Below are positions 1 through 11,530 of a stretch of 42,666 nt of DNA, piece by piece; positions within the stretch are counted from its first letter, which is position 1, and each line of letters begins with the position of its first letter. The stretch is from the NCBI GenBank assembly GCA_040754315.1, contig JBFMCS010000015.1, forward strand, positions 1,823-44,488, read 5' to 3'. Under the pieces are notes generated by a model, which saw only the letters and a program-made list of their open reading frames with translations, had not been told where the DNA came from and made no database searches. Both the position numbers and the translations under genes were made by a program. Source of the stretch: Bacillota bacterium. GTDB taxonomy: Bacteria; Bacillota; Sulfobacillia; DUSP01; JBFMCS01.

Positions 1-77
<77 letters not shown>

Positions 78-206
78 AGTTCTTCTCCTAGGTCGATCCC
101 TTGCCTCACAGTCCCTCATACGCTGTTTAGTTCAATATTGCACCTTGACAAGGGCATAGGGAAGGGAAGAGTGAAGAAGCGAGGAGCCTGTAGCGACCCG
201 CGAGGG

Positions 207-227
207 GCGTTTGAGCGGGGAGTTACT

Positions 228-234
<7 letters not shown>
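207..234 (+). other. Left strand of the 23S precursor processing stem (pairs with 3206-3233)
   Basis: These 28 bases are the reverse complement of 3206-3233 with one mismatch (A opposite C). They bring the two ends of 23S rRNA together as the long helix cut by RNase III or Mini-RNase III during maturation. The pairing is read directly from the sequence; the processing enzyme is known biology and is not seen here. Confidence 0.85.
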
Positions 235-3213
<2,979 letters not shown>

Positions 3214-3266
3214 GTAACTCCCCGCCCAAACGCTCTAATCCCCTCTTCCCCCCTTTGCCCTAACCT

Positions 3267-3385
<119 letters not shown>

Positions 3386-3393
3386 GCCTTTCT

Positions 3394-3437
3394 AACAGCC
3401 CCCGTTACACACTCTAACGGGGGCTGTTATCTCATTT
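3394..3437 (+). terminator. Rho-independent-type terminator of the rrn operon
   Basis: A perfect 14-bp stem (AACAGCCCCCGTTA at 3394-3407 with its complement at 3415-3428) has a 7-base loop. It is followed by ATCTCATTTCTT, a weak but T-rich tail. It lies 8 bases after the 5S end. Confidence 0.85.
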
Positions 3438-3461
3438 CTTGTGGCATCAGGGGTGCCTTGA

Positions 3462-3992
3462 GTGGGAATCCTACTGTCTTGGGGGATTCAGCTGCGAACA
3501 GCCCTACTTCCCATTGGTATCATCCTAGTCACGGGGCACGCCTTCATTATGGGATTGCCCCCCTTGGCCATGGAGCCTTCGCAACACCTCATCGTGGACA
3601 AGATGAAAAACGAGATGTTCCTTTACGAACAGGGCAGGCTCGTGGAGCGCTTTAACGTGGCTACCGGGCGACGTCCAGACATGACTCCGGAGGGCAGGTT
3701 CTACGTAGTATCAAAGTCGCTGGTTCCCAATGAGCCTGAACAACGGTACCTGTTCGGCACCAGGTGGATGGGATTGGGTGTGCCCGGCGGGGAGAAGGGT
3801 GATGTCTACGGCATTCACGGGACCGGGCAGCCCGGAACCCTGGGCGGCCATGAGTCTGCAGGGTGTATCAGGATGGGCATTCGCGATGCCGAGAGACTCT
3901 ACGACAGGGTCAGGGAAGGGGATACAGTAGTCTACATCATGTCTCACCGGTACTCCATTCTCATCCATCGCGCCATGAACCCTGCCTACTGA
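3462..3992 (+). CDS. L,D-transpeptidase (YkuD domain), membrane-anchored
   Basis: A 176-residue protein starting at GTG. Residues about 8-35 form one hydrophobic segment that would act as a signal anchor, placing the rest outside the membrane. The YkuD domain follows: residues 42-70 hold the opening strands, and the catalytic region has His119 in YGIHGTG and the nucleophile Cys135 in ESAGCIRM, the family's H...S-x-G-C-x-R pattern. Such enzymes make 3-3 cross-links in peptidoglycan or attach proteins to it, using the tetrapeptide stem. There is no LysM or other wall-binding domain. The gene stands alone between the rrn terminator and the arsR promoter. No strong ribosome binding site precedes the GTG, so the exact start is uncertain. 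Confidence 0.88.
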   Translation: MGILLSWGIQLRTALLPIGIILVTGHAFIMGLPPLAMEPSQHLIVDKMKNEMFLYEQGRLVERFNVATGRRPDMTPEGRFYVVSKSLVPNEPEQRYLFGTRWMGLGVPGGEKGDVYGIHGTGQPGTLGGHESAGCIRMGIRDAERLYDRVREGDTVVYIMSHRYSILIHRAMNPAY

Positions 3993-4044
3993 AGACGGGC
4001 CTGGGTCCTTTTACCCCTCAACATTCTTCCTCAATGATAATAGA

Positions 4045-4089
4045 TTGACACCAGTGTCTATATATCCTAATATAGCGATAGCACTATAT
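4045..4089 (+). promoter_or_regulatory. Promoter with two palindromic operator candidates for the arsR-sulfur operon
   Basis: A consensus -35 TTGACA (4045-4050), a 17-base spacer and TAATAT (4068-4073). An inverted repeat GACAC-CA-GTGTC (4047-4058) with flanking A/T symmetry overlaps the -35. A second one, ATATAG-N8-CTATAT (4070-4089), starts in the -10 and runs downstream. Such placement suits repression by the ArsR-type protein encoded just after it; that link is inference. Confidence 0.75.
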
Positions 4090-4104
4090 AACGAGGTGGC
4101 TCTC

Positions 4105-4452
4105 ATGGACACTGGACCCTACCACGATAAGGTGGAGTTGCTTAAGGCTCTGGCCCACCCTACCCGCCTCTGTATTGTCCACGGATTGGTATCCAGGGGA
4201 GAGTGCAATGTAGCTGGTATCCAGCACTGCCTGGAAATGCCCCAGTCCACGGTGTCCCAGCAGCTGGCAATTCTCAGGCTGAAGGGAATAGTCCGGTCAG
4301 AGCGTTCCGGGACCGAGGTAAGGTACTCCGTGGGCAACGACAAGGCCAGGGAGATCGTATCGGTGCTTTTTGAGAATGACGTACCTTTTGTGTGGGACAA
4401 AGCGCAGAAAGGGAGCGCCAGTACAGGGAGGGCTGGAGATGGACGGCAATAG
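4105..4452 (+). CDS. ArsR-family winged-helix repressor
   Basis: The ATG at 4105 is chosen because ACGAGGTGG (4091-4099) precedes it; an upstream in-frame TTG is part of the promoter -35. The 115-residue product has the ArsR fold: N-terminal helices with LLKALAHPTRLCIV, then recognition helix QSTVSQQLAILRLKGIV (47-63), then the wing SGTEVRYSV. Cysteines are at 23, 34 and 42. The classic ELCVCDL metal motif is replaced by GECNVAGIQHC, so sensing of a thiol, persulfide or soft metal is possible but not shown. The stop overlaps the next gene by 14 bases. It most likely represses its own operon (CoA-disulfide reductase/rhodanese, tusA, dsrE). Confidence 0.88.
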   Translation: MDTGPYHDKVELLKALAHPTRLCIVHGLVSRGECNVAGIQHCLEMPQSTVSQQLAILRLKGIVRSERSGTEVRYSVGNDKAREIVSVLFENDVPFVWDKAQKGSASTGRAGDGRQ

Positions 4453-6103
4453 GTTGGTAATCATCGGTGGAGTGGCGGCGGGAACAAAGGTGGCCGCCAG
4501 GGCGCGCAGGGAGAACCCTGAGCTTGACATTACCTTGATTACCAGGGAGAGCCACATATCGTACGCAGGGTGCGGCATGCCATACTACCTGGGGGGTATC
4601 ATCAAGAACAAGAAGGAACTGCTCGTCAAGTCCCCCAGGGAGTTCGAAGCCGAGATGAATGTTAAGGTTCTCACTGAGCATGAGGCTGTATCGGTCCTTC
4701 CTGGAGAACACATAGTGGAGGTCGTCAGCAACAGGACCGGCGAGAAGAGTGCAGTCAGCTTCGATCGCCTGGTGCTAGCCACAGGGGCAACCCCCTTCAT
4801 CCCGCCCATCCCCGGTGCTGGACTAAAAAACGTGTTCACCCTCCGTACCGTTGAGGACGCCGTGGCCATTCGAGACCGCGTTGACGCGGGGCACTGCAGG
4901 AAGGCCGCGATTGTAGGCGCGGGGCTCATCGGGCTGGAAGTGGCGGAGAACCTTCACCTTAGAGGCATTGATGTCTCCCTGGTGGAACTTGATGCCCAGA
5001 TTCTCCCGGGTTATGACCGGGATGTCGCCCGGCTCGTAGAGAAGCACATCAGGGAGCAAGGCGTCACGGTGCACACCGGTACCAGGGTTCTTGGCCTCCT
5101 GGGTGATGGAGAGGTATCGTCTGTTTCCACTGACAAGGGCGATCTCCCGGCAGACACCGTTATCCTCTCGGTGGGCATCAGGCCCAACGCCAGTCTCGCC
5201 GCGGAAGCAGGAATAAGCCTCGGCCCCACAGGGGCCATCAGCGTGAATGGGGCCATGGAAACCAGCGTCCCTGGCGTCTATGCCGTGGGGGACTGCGCGG
5301 AGAATTCCAGCCTGGTTACCGGGGCCGCTGTCTGGTATCCCATGGGATCCACTGCGAACAAGGCAGGGAGAATCGCAGGTACGAATGTTGCCAGGAAAGA
5401 CGGGCCCAAGCAGGTCCTTAAAGGGGTTCTGGGCACCTCCATTGTCAAGGTCTTTGAGTGCACTGTGGCCCGGACAGGGCTCTCCGAGAAGGAGGCCAGA
5501 ATCAAGGGGTTCGATGTGGAGACCGTACTGGCCCCGTCTCCTGACAGGGCCCACTACTACCCCGGTAATAAGGAGATCATTACGAAGCTCATTGCGGACA
5601 AGGCCAGCGGCAAGGTGCTGGGGGGTCAGGTACTTGGAGAGGGTGTTGTTGACAAGCCCATCGACATTCTGGCCACGGCCATAACCTTTGGCGCAACCGT
5701 AAAGGATCTAACCCAGCTTGACCTTGCATACTCTCCTCCATTCTCCTCCGCCATGGCATCTACGCTTGTTGCTGCCAATGTCCTGGAAAACAAGCTGGAA
5801 GGGCGCTTCAGGGGCATTTCCGCGGAGGGCGTCCGGGACAGGGTGGACGACCCCGGCACGGTTGTTGTGGATGTGAGGACCCCTGAGGAGTTCACGCTCT
5901 ACGCCATACCCGGATCCCTCAACATACCCCTGTCGCAGTTGGAGGCAAGGCACCAGGAGATAGACGGCTCCAAGGAAATCATAATAGCCTGCAAGGTGGG
6001 AAAGCGCGCCTACCAGGCGTACCTGACCCTAAAACGGCTGGGTTTTGACAGTGTCGCTGTCCTTGAGGGCGGAGTCAAGGCCTACCCCTTTGAGATGGAG
6101 TGA
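4439..6103 (+). CDS. CoA-disulfide reductase-like flavoprotein fused to a C-terminal rhodanese domain
   Basis: A 554-residue protein. Residues 1-440 are a pyridine-nucleotide-disulfide oxidoreductase: FAD motif VIIGGVAAGTKVAARARR near the start, NAD(P)H motif AAIVGAGLIGLEVAENL, and the second FAD motif PGVYAVGDCAEN. Cys45 in ISYAGCGMPYY is the single redox cysteine typical of CoA-disulfide and persulfide reductases, in place of a CxxxxC disulfide. The last ~100 residues are a rhodanese domain (VVVDVRTPEEF) with active-site Cys518 in CKVGKRA. Known fusions of this kind reduce CoA- or other persulfides with NAD(P)H. The ATG at 4439 sits inside the end of arsR with GGAGGGCTGG before it. Translation is likely coupled to arsR, and tusA and dsrE follow closely. 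Confidence 0.9.
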   Translation: MDGNRLVIIGGVAAGTKVAARARRENPELDITLITRESHISYAGCGMPYYLGGIIKNKKELLVKSPREFEAEMNVKVLTEHEAVSVLPGEHIVEVVSNRTGEKSAVSFDRLVLATGATPFIPPIPGAGLKNVFTLRTVEDAVAIRDRVDAGHCRKAAIVGAGLIGLEVAENLHLRGIDVSLVELDAQILPGYDRDVARLVEKHIREQGVTVHTGTRVLGLLGDGEVSSVSTDKGDLPADTVILSVGIRPNASLAAEAGISLGPTGAISVNGAMETSVPGVYAVGDCAENSSLVTGAAVWYPMGSTANKAGRIAGTNVARKDGPKQVLKGVLGTSIVKVFECTVARTGLSEKEARIKGFDVETVLAPSPDRAHYYPGNKEIITKLIADKASGKVLGGQVLGEGVVDKPIDILATAITFGATVKDLTQLDLAYSPPFSSAMASTLVAANVLENKLEGRFRGISAEGVRDRVDDPGTVVVDVRTPEEFTLYAIPGSLNIPLSQLEARHQEIDGSKEIIIACKVGKRAYQAYLTLKRLGFDSVAVLEGGVKAYPFEME

Positions 6104-6118
6104 AAGGAGGCAGCAGAC

Positions 6119-6343
6119 ATGACAGAGAGGGTCATAAACGCCGAGGGCCTCCAGTGCCCGGGCCCCATCGTCAAGTTATTTGAGGAGGCCCGGAAGTGCT
6201 CCCCTGGAGAAGTCTTGGTAATCCAGGTTACGGACTATGGCTTCAAGAAAGACGTTGTCGCTTGGTGCAAGAAGACGGGCAATGAGCTCTTGGACCTGTC
6301 AGATGACAACGGTGTGCTGGTTGCCCGTATAAGGAAGAGCTGA
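6119..6343 (+). CDS. TusA-family sulfur carrier protein
   Basis: A 74-residue protein with the family hallmark LQCPGP, Cys13 being the persulfide-bearing residue, and the usual beta-alpha-beta ending (VTDYGFKKDVVAWCKKTGNE). An AAAGGAGG site precedes the ATG, and the gap from the reductase-rhodanese gene is only 15 bases. TusA-like proteins carry sulfane sulfur between a rhodanese or desulfurase and an acceptor. Here the donor could be the rhodanese domain next door and the acceptor the DsrE-like protein downstream. It might not act in tRNA thiolation as in E. coli, so no symbol is given. Confidence 0.92.
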   Translation: MTERVINAEGLQCPGPIVKLFEEARKCSPGEVLVIQVTDYGFKKDVVAWCKKTGNELLDLSDDNGVLVARIRKS

Positions 6344-6356
6344 GGGGGAAAGCGAA

Positions 6357-6824
6357 GTGAAAAAGACCATAATCGTCTTTAGCGGGGACATGGACAAGGC
6401 CATGGCTGCCTTCGTCATAGCCACAGGGGCTGCTGCCATGGGAGATGCAGTATCGATGTTCTTTACCTTCTGGGGGCTCAACGTACTGCGTAAGCCCGTT
6501 GCCCCTCGGGTGAAAAAAAGCCCGGTGGAGGCGCTCTTTGGATGGATGATGCCGAAGGGGCCAGGGAGGCTCGGGCTCTCCAAGATGAACTTCGGTGGTC
6601 TTGGAGCCAAGATGATGAAGGTTGTCATGAAGAAGAAGAACGTGCAGACCCTGGAGGAACTCATGAGCCAAGCCAGGGACATGGGAGTGAAGTTGATAGC
6701 CTGCAGTATGTCCATGGATGTCATGGGCCTGGATGAAAGCGAGTTGATTGACGGCATTGAAACAGGCGGGGTCGCCACTTATCTGGGCGAGGCAGAGGAA
6801 GCCAATGTCAACCTCTTTATCTGA
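6357..6824 (+). CDS. DsrE/DsrF-like sulfur-relay family protein
   Basis: A 155-residue protein starting at GTG, 13 bases after tusA, with GAGGGGG upstream. The N-terminus (KKTIIVFSGDMDKAMAAFVI) and the hydrophobic block GDAVSMFFTFWGLNVLRK are typical of the DsrE2-type group. Cys116 in KLIACSMSMDVMG is the likely persulfide-carrying residue. Members of this group accompany TusA and rhodanese in bacterial sulfur trafficking and are often membrane-associated. The gene closes the arsR operon, since the next gene has its own promoter. Its precise partner is unknown. Confidence 0.82.
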   Translation: MKKTIIVFSGDMDKAMAAFVIATGAAAMGDAVSMFFTFWGLNVLRKPVAPRVKKSPVEALFGWMMPKGPGRLGLSKMNFGGLGAKMMKVVMKKKNVQTLEELMSQARDMGVKLIACSMSMDVMGLDESELIDGIETGGVATYLGEAEEANVNLFI

Positions 6825-6850
6825 TCTGCAGGGAGGCATGCCGGAGGGCA

Positions 6851-6879
6851 TTGCATAAGTATGCACTTCCCTGTATACT
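6851..6879 (+). promoter_or_regulatory. Promoter of carA
   Basis: TTGCAT (6851-6856), a 17-base spacer and TATACT (6874-6879) lie 27 bases before the carA ATG. No PyrR-type or arginine-type leader is evident in the short 5' region. Confidence 0.7.
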
Positions 6880-6906
6880 AATGTACAAACCGGGGGAGGT
6901 GCGCCC

Positions 6907-7986
6907 ATGAAGGGATGGCTGGTGCTGGAGGATGGGGAGGTCTATGCTGGCAGGTCTTCCGGAGTGAGCAGGGCAATCCAGGGGGAGCTGGTCTTCAATA
7001 CCGCCATGACCGGGTACCAGGAGATGCTCACAGACCCGTCCTACACCGGCCAGATCCTTGTGCTGTGCTATCCCCTGACAGGCAACTACGGGGTTAATCC
7101 CTTCGACAACCAGTCCAACCGGGTGGCGCCCTCCGCCCTGGTGGTCCGGGAGGCCTGTACCGAACCCAGTCACTGGCAACTCTCAGGAACCCTGGGGCAC
7201 TACCTCCGCGACCGCCAGACACCCTACCTTGAGGGGGTGGATACTCGAGCGCTGGTGAGGCGCCTCCGGAGGATGGGCTCCATGAAGGGGGTCATAGTCT
7301 TCCAGGAACACGCTCCAGACGTGGAAAGGCTCAGCCAAGAGGCATCTGGCTGCCACAGGGCGGACCATGTCAAGGAGGCTACCACCGGGGTACCCTACAC
7401 CCTGGAAGGCGATGGCCCTCACATAGTCGTGCTCGATCTTGGACTGAAGGCCAGCATACTAAGGCATCTCCGGTTGGCCGGAAGCAGGATTACCGTTGTC
7501 CCTGCCTTCACCCGAGCCAGGGAAGTGCTGGGGCTTTCCCCCGCCGGTGTGCTTCTGTCCAACGGGCCGGGTGACCCCAAGGACCTGCCGGAAATCGTCC
7601 ACGAGGTGGGGCACCTGATCGGCCGTGTTCCCTTGCTAGGGGTATGCCTGGGGAACCAGATCCTGGCACTGGCCCTAGGCGCGGACACGTACAAGATGAA
7701 GTTTGGACACAGGGGAGGGAACCACCCAGTCAAGGAAGGCTCCACCGGGCGTATCCTCATAACCTCTCAGAACCATGGCTACGCTGTGAGCGAAGAGAGC
7801 CTCAAGGGCACAGGACTAAAGGTTTTGTACAGAAACCTGAACGACGGTACCGTGGAGGGGCTTGCACATTGGAGGATGCCCGTTGTATCCGTTCAGTTCC
7901 ACCCAGAAGGCGGCCCGGGTCCTCAAGACTCCTCCACCATCTTCAAGGCGTTTATCGAGAGAGGCTCTTCCGCTCTTGCGGGATAG
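6907..7986 (+). CDS. carA: Carbamoyl-phosphate synthase small (glutaminase) subunit
   Basis: A 359-residue protein of normal length for CarA. The N-terminal CPSase small domain has the typical GELVFNTAMTGYQEMLTDPSY. The C-terminal class I glutamine amidotransferase has Cys247 in GVCLGNQ, and His332 and Glu334 in FHPEGGPGP as the triad. It hydrolyses glutamine and passes ammonia to CarB for carbamoyl phosphate used in pyrimidine and arginine synthesis. Two points are odd. No carB follows: the gene has its own promoter and ends in a strong terminator. And the usual CLGHQ is CLGNQ. The ATG at 6907 has CGGGGGAGG before it. Confidence 0.95.
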   Translation: MKGWLVLEDGEVYAGRSSGVSRAIQGELVFNTAMTGYQEMLTDPSYTGQILVLCYPLTGNYGVNPFDNQSNRVAPSALVVREACTEPSHWQLSGTLGHYLRDRQTPYLEGVDTRALVRRLRRMGSMKGVIVFQEHAPDVERLSQEASGCHRADHVKEATTGVPYTLEGDGPHIVVLDLGLKASILRHLRLAGSRITVVPAFTRAREVLGLSPAGVLLSNGPGDPKDLPEIVHEVGHLIGRVPLLGVCLGNQILALALGADTYKMKFGHRGGNHPVKEGSTGRILITSQNHGYAVSEESLKGTGLKVLYRNLNDGTVEGLAHWRMPVVSVQFHPEGGPGPQDSSTIFKAFIERGSSALAG

Positions 7987-7999
7987 ACGACAAAACGGT

Positions 8000-8026
8000 A
8001 ACCCCGGCCTCTCCCGGGGTTTTTTG
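8000..8026 (+). terminator. Rho-independent terminator after carA
   Basis: Stem AACCCCGG (8000-8007) with CCGGGGTT (8014-8021) and a 6-base loop, running into TTTTTG. It separates carA from thiN and shows that carA is a single-gene transcript. Confidence 0.85.
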
Positions 8027-8090
8027 TTGCCATGCGCAGGTAACAGAGGCTGAGGAGCCGAAACCCTTTCCTCAAGGAGGCTTGACTAGG

Positions 8091-8750
8091 GTGCATCAGC
8101 GGGACGCCAAGAGAATAGTCATCATTGCCAACGGAGAGTGCCCGGAGGTGAGTGTGGGCTCAGGAGACTACGTGCTGTGCCTTAACGGGGGAACAAACAG
8201 GGCTTGCCAAGCTGGGGTTCTCCCCCATGCGATAGTGGGAGACCTGGACTCCCTGGGGAGCGAGGCAGCCAAGGTCGTGTTGTCGGGGCAAGTGAACGTC
8301 CTGAGGTACCCGGCCGAGAAGGATAAGACCGACATGGAACTGGGGCTGGAGTTCCTTTGCAGGGCGCTTAGGCCTAACTTGAATGCTGGCCCCGAGGTGC
8401 TCATCCTGGGGGGGCTGGGGCAACGCCTGGACCAGACCCTGGCGAACCTCTTTATCCTAGAAAGGTATGCCCGCAAGGGGTTTCGCTTCATCCTCAGGGG
8501 GCCCGGCGTAGAGGCAAGGGTGCTGGGGGGACCCCAGGAGCTGCACTTTGCATCAGAGCCAGGCAGGATTGTATCACTTCTATCCCTTTCGCGGACTTTG
8601 AAGGGGCTTTCCATAGAGGGACTCAAGTACGAGATCCATGATGTGACGCTGCGCTTCGGTGATACCCGGGGCATCAGCAACGAGTTCATGGGGGGGAAGG
8701 CAGTCATCCGTTTCGAGTCAGGTGTGCTACTCACGGTAAGGGAGGTCTAA
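8091..8750 (+). CDS. thiN: Thiamine pyrophosphokinase
   Basis: A 219-residue protein starting at GTG, with AAGGAGG (8074-8080) ten bases upstream; the in-frame TTG at 8082 is too close to that site. Family motifs are HAIVGDLDSL (substrate- and Mg-binding aspartates), EKDKTDMELGLEFL and the glycine-rich LILGGLGQRLDQTLANL. The C-terminal beta domain (SLLSLSRTLKGLSIEGLKYEI) ends in GISNEFMG, as in other thiamine pyrophosphokinases. It transfers pyrophosphate from ATP to thiamine. A 7-bp hairpin with complementary arms AAGGCCT and AGGCCTT (8782-8788 and 8811-8817) lies after the stop and may be a weak terminator; the rest of 8751-8941 shows nothing convincing. Confidence 0.9.
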   Translation: MHQRDAKRIVIIANGECPEVSVGSGDYVLCLNGGTNRACQAGVLPHAIVGDLDSLGSEAAKVVLSGQVNVLRYPAEKDKTDMELGLEFLCRALRPNLNAGPEVLILGGLGQRLDQTLANLFILERYARKGFRFILRGPGVEARVLGGPQELHFASEPGRIVSLLSLSRTLKGLSIEGLKYEIHDVTLRFGDTRGISNEFMGGKAVIRFESGVLLTVREV

Positions 8751-8941
8751 TAGGGTTGGTCGGCCAAGGGAAAAGATGCATAAGGCCTGGGGTGTAAGCC
8801 CGGATCAAGCAGGCCTTTGACAGGGAGGAGCCGCTCTGGAGGTGATGCCTGAAAGGTTCACTTGTTCACCAGTGTGCAGGCGGCGAGTGCCGCTTGAGAG
8901 CCATCCAGCGGGTCTTGTTAACACAGAAACGGGAGAAGGTG

Positions 8942-11347
8942 ATGTGTGTGGTTAAAGAGATTCCCCCCGAGAGACTCAGGAGGCGGAGCGACCCATCGAG
9001 TTTTCCCTTTGATACCACGGAGAGCATTGCCCTAATCGAAGGGATAATTGGCCAGGAACGGGCCGTGAGGGCCCTTGATTTCGGCTTGAGCGTGTCTAGC
9101 CCAGGCTATAACATCTATGTCTCCGGCCTCACCGGCACCGGTCGCACAACCTATGCCAGGTCGGCTGTGCAGAAGGTGGCTGGCGAGGGCCTGACCCCTG
9201 GTGACTGGGTGTACGTGAACAACTTCGAAGAGCCCGACAGGCCTCTAGCCATTGCGCTGCCCTGCGGGATGGGCCATGGGTTTGCCCAGGAAGTAGATGA
9301 CCTCATTGAAGAGCTCAAGAGAGAGGTCAAGAAGGCCTTTGAGTCCGACGAGTATGCCCGGCGCAAGGATGCGCTCATGAAGAAGTTCCAGGAGGTCACA
9401 CAGCAAGTACTGAACCACACGGAGGCAATGGTGAAGGAGAAGGGGTTCTCGCTGGTGAGAACGACTACCGGTTTTGGCACCATCCCGATGATGCAAGATA
9501 GGGCCATGACCCCGGAGGAGTTCGAAGCCCTTGATGGGGACTCCAAGGCGAACCTGGAGGCCAAGAGCCAGGAGCTCCAGACCGAGATAGCGGCCATGGT
9601 CAGGAAGGTAAAGGACCTGGAGAAGAAGGCCAGGGAGAGGCTGAAGGGCCTGGACGAGCAAATGGCACTCTTTGCCGTTGGCCATCATGTGAATGATATT
9701 AAGGAGAAGTACCGGGACTACCCCAAGATCGGCAAGTTCATGGACAGCCTCAAGGACGAGGTTGTCTCCCACATAGACGACTTTCGGGGCCTAGAGGAAC
9801 AGCCAAGCTCCTCCCCCCAGGCGCCCTGGGCCAGGACCAGGGACCCACAGGCAGTCTTCAACAAGTACAAGGTGAATGTCCTGGTCAACAACGCCGAGTG
9901 CCGAGGGGCCCCTGTCATATTCGAAACCAACCCAACGTACTACAACCTCCTTGGTAAGATAGAATACAAAGGCCAGCTGGGGATAATGGTCACCGACTTC
10001 ACCATGATCAAGCCTGGTGCCCTCCACAGGGCCAACGGTGGATACCTGATCCTCCATGCGGCGGACGTACTGAAGTACCCTCTGGCGTGGGATGGTCTGA
10101 AGAGGACCCTGAGAAACAGGGAGATCAAGATAGAGAACATGGGAGAGCAACTAAGAGCTGACGCAGTGGTGGGACTCCAACCCGAGGCCATTCCCCTGGA
10201 CGTCAAGGTGATCATGATCGGCTCCCCCTGGATATACCAGGCCCTTTATGTTATGGACGAGGACTTCCGGAAGCTCTTCAAGGTGAGAGCGGACTTTGAC
10301 ATGTCCATGGCCCGCACGCAGGAGCACGCGGAGAAGTATGGGGCCTTTATCGGGTCTGTGTGTTCCAGGGAGGGCCTTATACACTTTGACCGGGAGGCTG
10401 TGGCCAGGGTGATTGAGTACAGTTCGAGGCTCGTGGAGGACCAGGAGAAGCTCTCCACACGCTTTAATGACATTGTGGAACTCCTTTACGAGGCCAACGC
10501 CTGGGCCAAGAAGGAACACTCACACGCGGTCAGCGCCAGTCATGTGGACCAGGCCCTGGAAGAGAAGGCCTACCGGTCCATGTTGGTTGAGGAGAAGATC
10601 CAGGAAATGATCCTCCGCGACAAGATCATGGTGGACACCAGCGGGGAGGCGGTCGGGCAGATAAATGGGCTCTCCATCTACGACATGGGCGACTACTCCT
10701 TTGGGAGACCAAGCCGCATTACAGCCAAGGCCTTCATCGGGAGGGCAGGAGTGGTCAACATAGAACGCGAGATCAGGATGTCCGGCACCATTCACTCCAA
10801 GGGCGTCTTGATCCTCGCAGGGTACCTAGGGGCCAAGTACGCCCACAACAAGCCTCTGGCCCTCTCAGCCAGCCTTTGCTTTGAACAGAACTACGAGGGG
10901 GTGGACGGGGACAGCGCGTCCAGCACGGAGCTGTACGCTCTCCTCTCGGAACTTTCCGGGCTGCCTGTAAAGCAAAGCATTGCAGTGACCGGGTCCGTGA
11001 ATCAAAGGGGTGAGATCCAGCCCGTTGGTGGTGTCACCAGGAAGATCGAAGGATTCTTCGCTGTGTGCAAGGCGAGAGGCTTGGACGGGAGCCATGGAGC
11101 CATCATCCCCAGCCGTAACGTAGATAACCTCATGCTCAAAGAGGAGGTCCTTGAGGCTGTCAGGCAAGGGCTCTTCCGGGTCTGGTCAGTGGATACCATC
11201 GACGAGGGACTGGAGATACTCACGGGGGTGCCTGCGGGTATCATGGGTCCAGACGGGGAGTATCCCAAAGACACTGTGCATGGCAGGGTCGACCGGAGGC
11301 TGGCGGAGTGGGCGGAAACCATGTCCAAGCACGGCCCGGGATACTAA
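8942..11347 (+). CDS. Lon-like ATP-dependent protease (AAA_32/Lon-C type)
   Basis: An 801-residue protein. The N-terminal AAA-like module contains YNIYVSGLTGTGRTT, a Walker A in which the usual lysine is arginine, followed by a long helical insert rich in E, K and R (about residues 110-290). The C-terminal Lon protease domain has Ser658 in GDSASSTE and Lys701 in GGVTRKIEGF. The 43-residue spacing matches the Ser-Lys dyad of Lon. This is the YcbZ/LonC-like branch, not classical Lon, because it has no N-terminal LAN domain. The ATG at 8942 is preferred over an upstream TTG because GGGAGA precedes it. It stands alone between thiN and the EF-G paralogue; 11348-11530 downstream shows no clear element. 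Confidence 0.87.
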   Translation: MCVVKEIPPERLRRRSDPSSFPFDTTESIALIEGIIGQERAVRALDFGLSVSSPGYNIYVSGLTGTGRTTYARSAVQKVAGEGLTPGDWVYVNNFEEPDRPLAIALPCGMGHGFAQEVDDLIEELKREVKKAFESDEYARRKDALMKKFQEVTQQVLNHTEAMVKEKGFSLVRTTTGFGTIPMMQDRAMTPEEFEALDGDSKANLEAKSQELQTEIAAMVRKVKDLEKKARERLKGLDEQMALFAVGHHVNDIKEKYRDYPKIGKFMDSLKDEVVSHIDDFRGLEEQPSSSPQAPWARTRDPQAVFNKYKVNVLVNNAECRGAPVIFETNPTYYNLLGKIEYKGQLGIMVTDFTMIKPGALHRANGGYLILHAADVLKYPLAWDGLKRTLRNREIKIENMGEQLRADAVVGLQPEAIPLDVKVIMIGSPWIYQALYVMDEDFRKLFKVRADFDMSMARTQEHAEKYGAFIGSVCSREGLIHFDREAVARVIEYSSRLVEDQEKLSTRFNDIVELLYEANAWAKKEHSHAVSASHVDQALEEKAYRSMLVEEKIQEMILRDKIMVDTSGEAVGQINGLSIYDMGDYSFGRPSRITAKAFIGRAGVVNIEREIRMSGTIHSKGVLILAGYLGAKYAHNKPLALSASLCFEQNYEGVDGDSASSTELYALLSELSGLPVKQSIAVTGSVNQRGEIQPVGGVTRKIEGFFAVCKARGLDGSHGAIIPSRNVDNLMLKEEVLEAVRQGLFRVWSVDTIDEGLEILTGVPAGIMGPDGEYPKDTVHGRVDRRLAEWAETMSKHGPGY

Positions 11348-11530
11348 AGACCCGCTGTGTGACCGGGAGAACCTGACGAGTACGGGTGAGATGTACCTTT
11401 AGAGGAAAGTATAGGGTATGGGTAAGGCCCATGGCCCAGGAAGATAGGGCAGGATTCCCAAACCTCCTGTCGAACGTAGAACGGTGACTTTGCGGGAGGG
11501 CCTTATAGCCACCTTGAGGGAGGAAAGACG

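Noticed and set aside
7644-8090. Long upstream extension of the thiN reading frame through the end of carA
   Set aside because: It crosses the carA terminator, and the real start is the GTG at 8091 with a good ribosome binding site.
11348-11530. Riboswitch or other leader before the EF-G-like gene
   Set aside because: I found no stable stem set, known aptamer core or terminator in this stretch.
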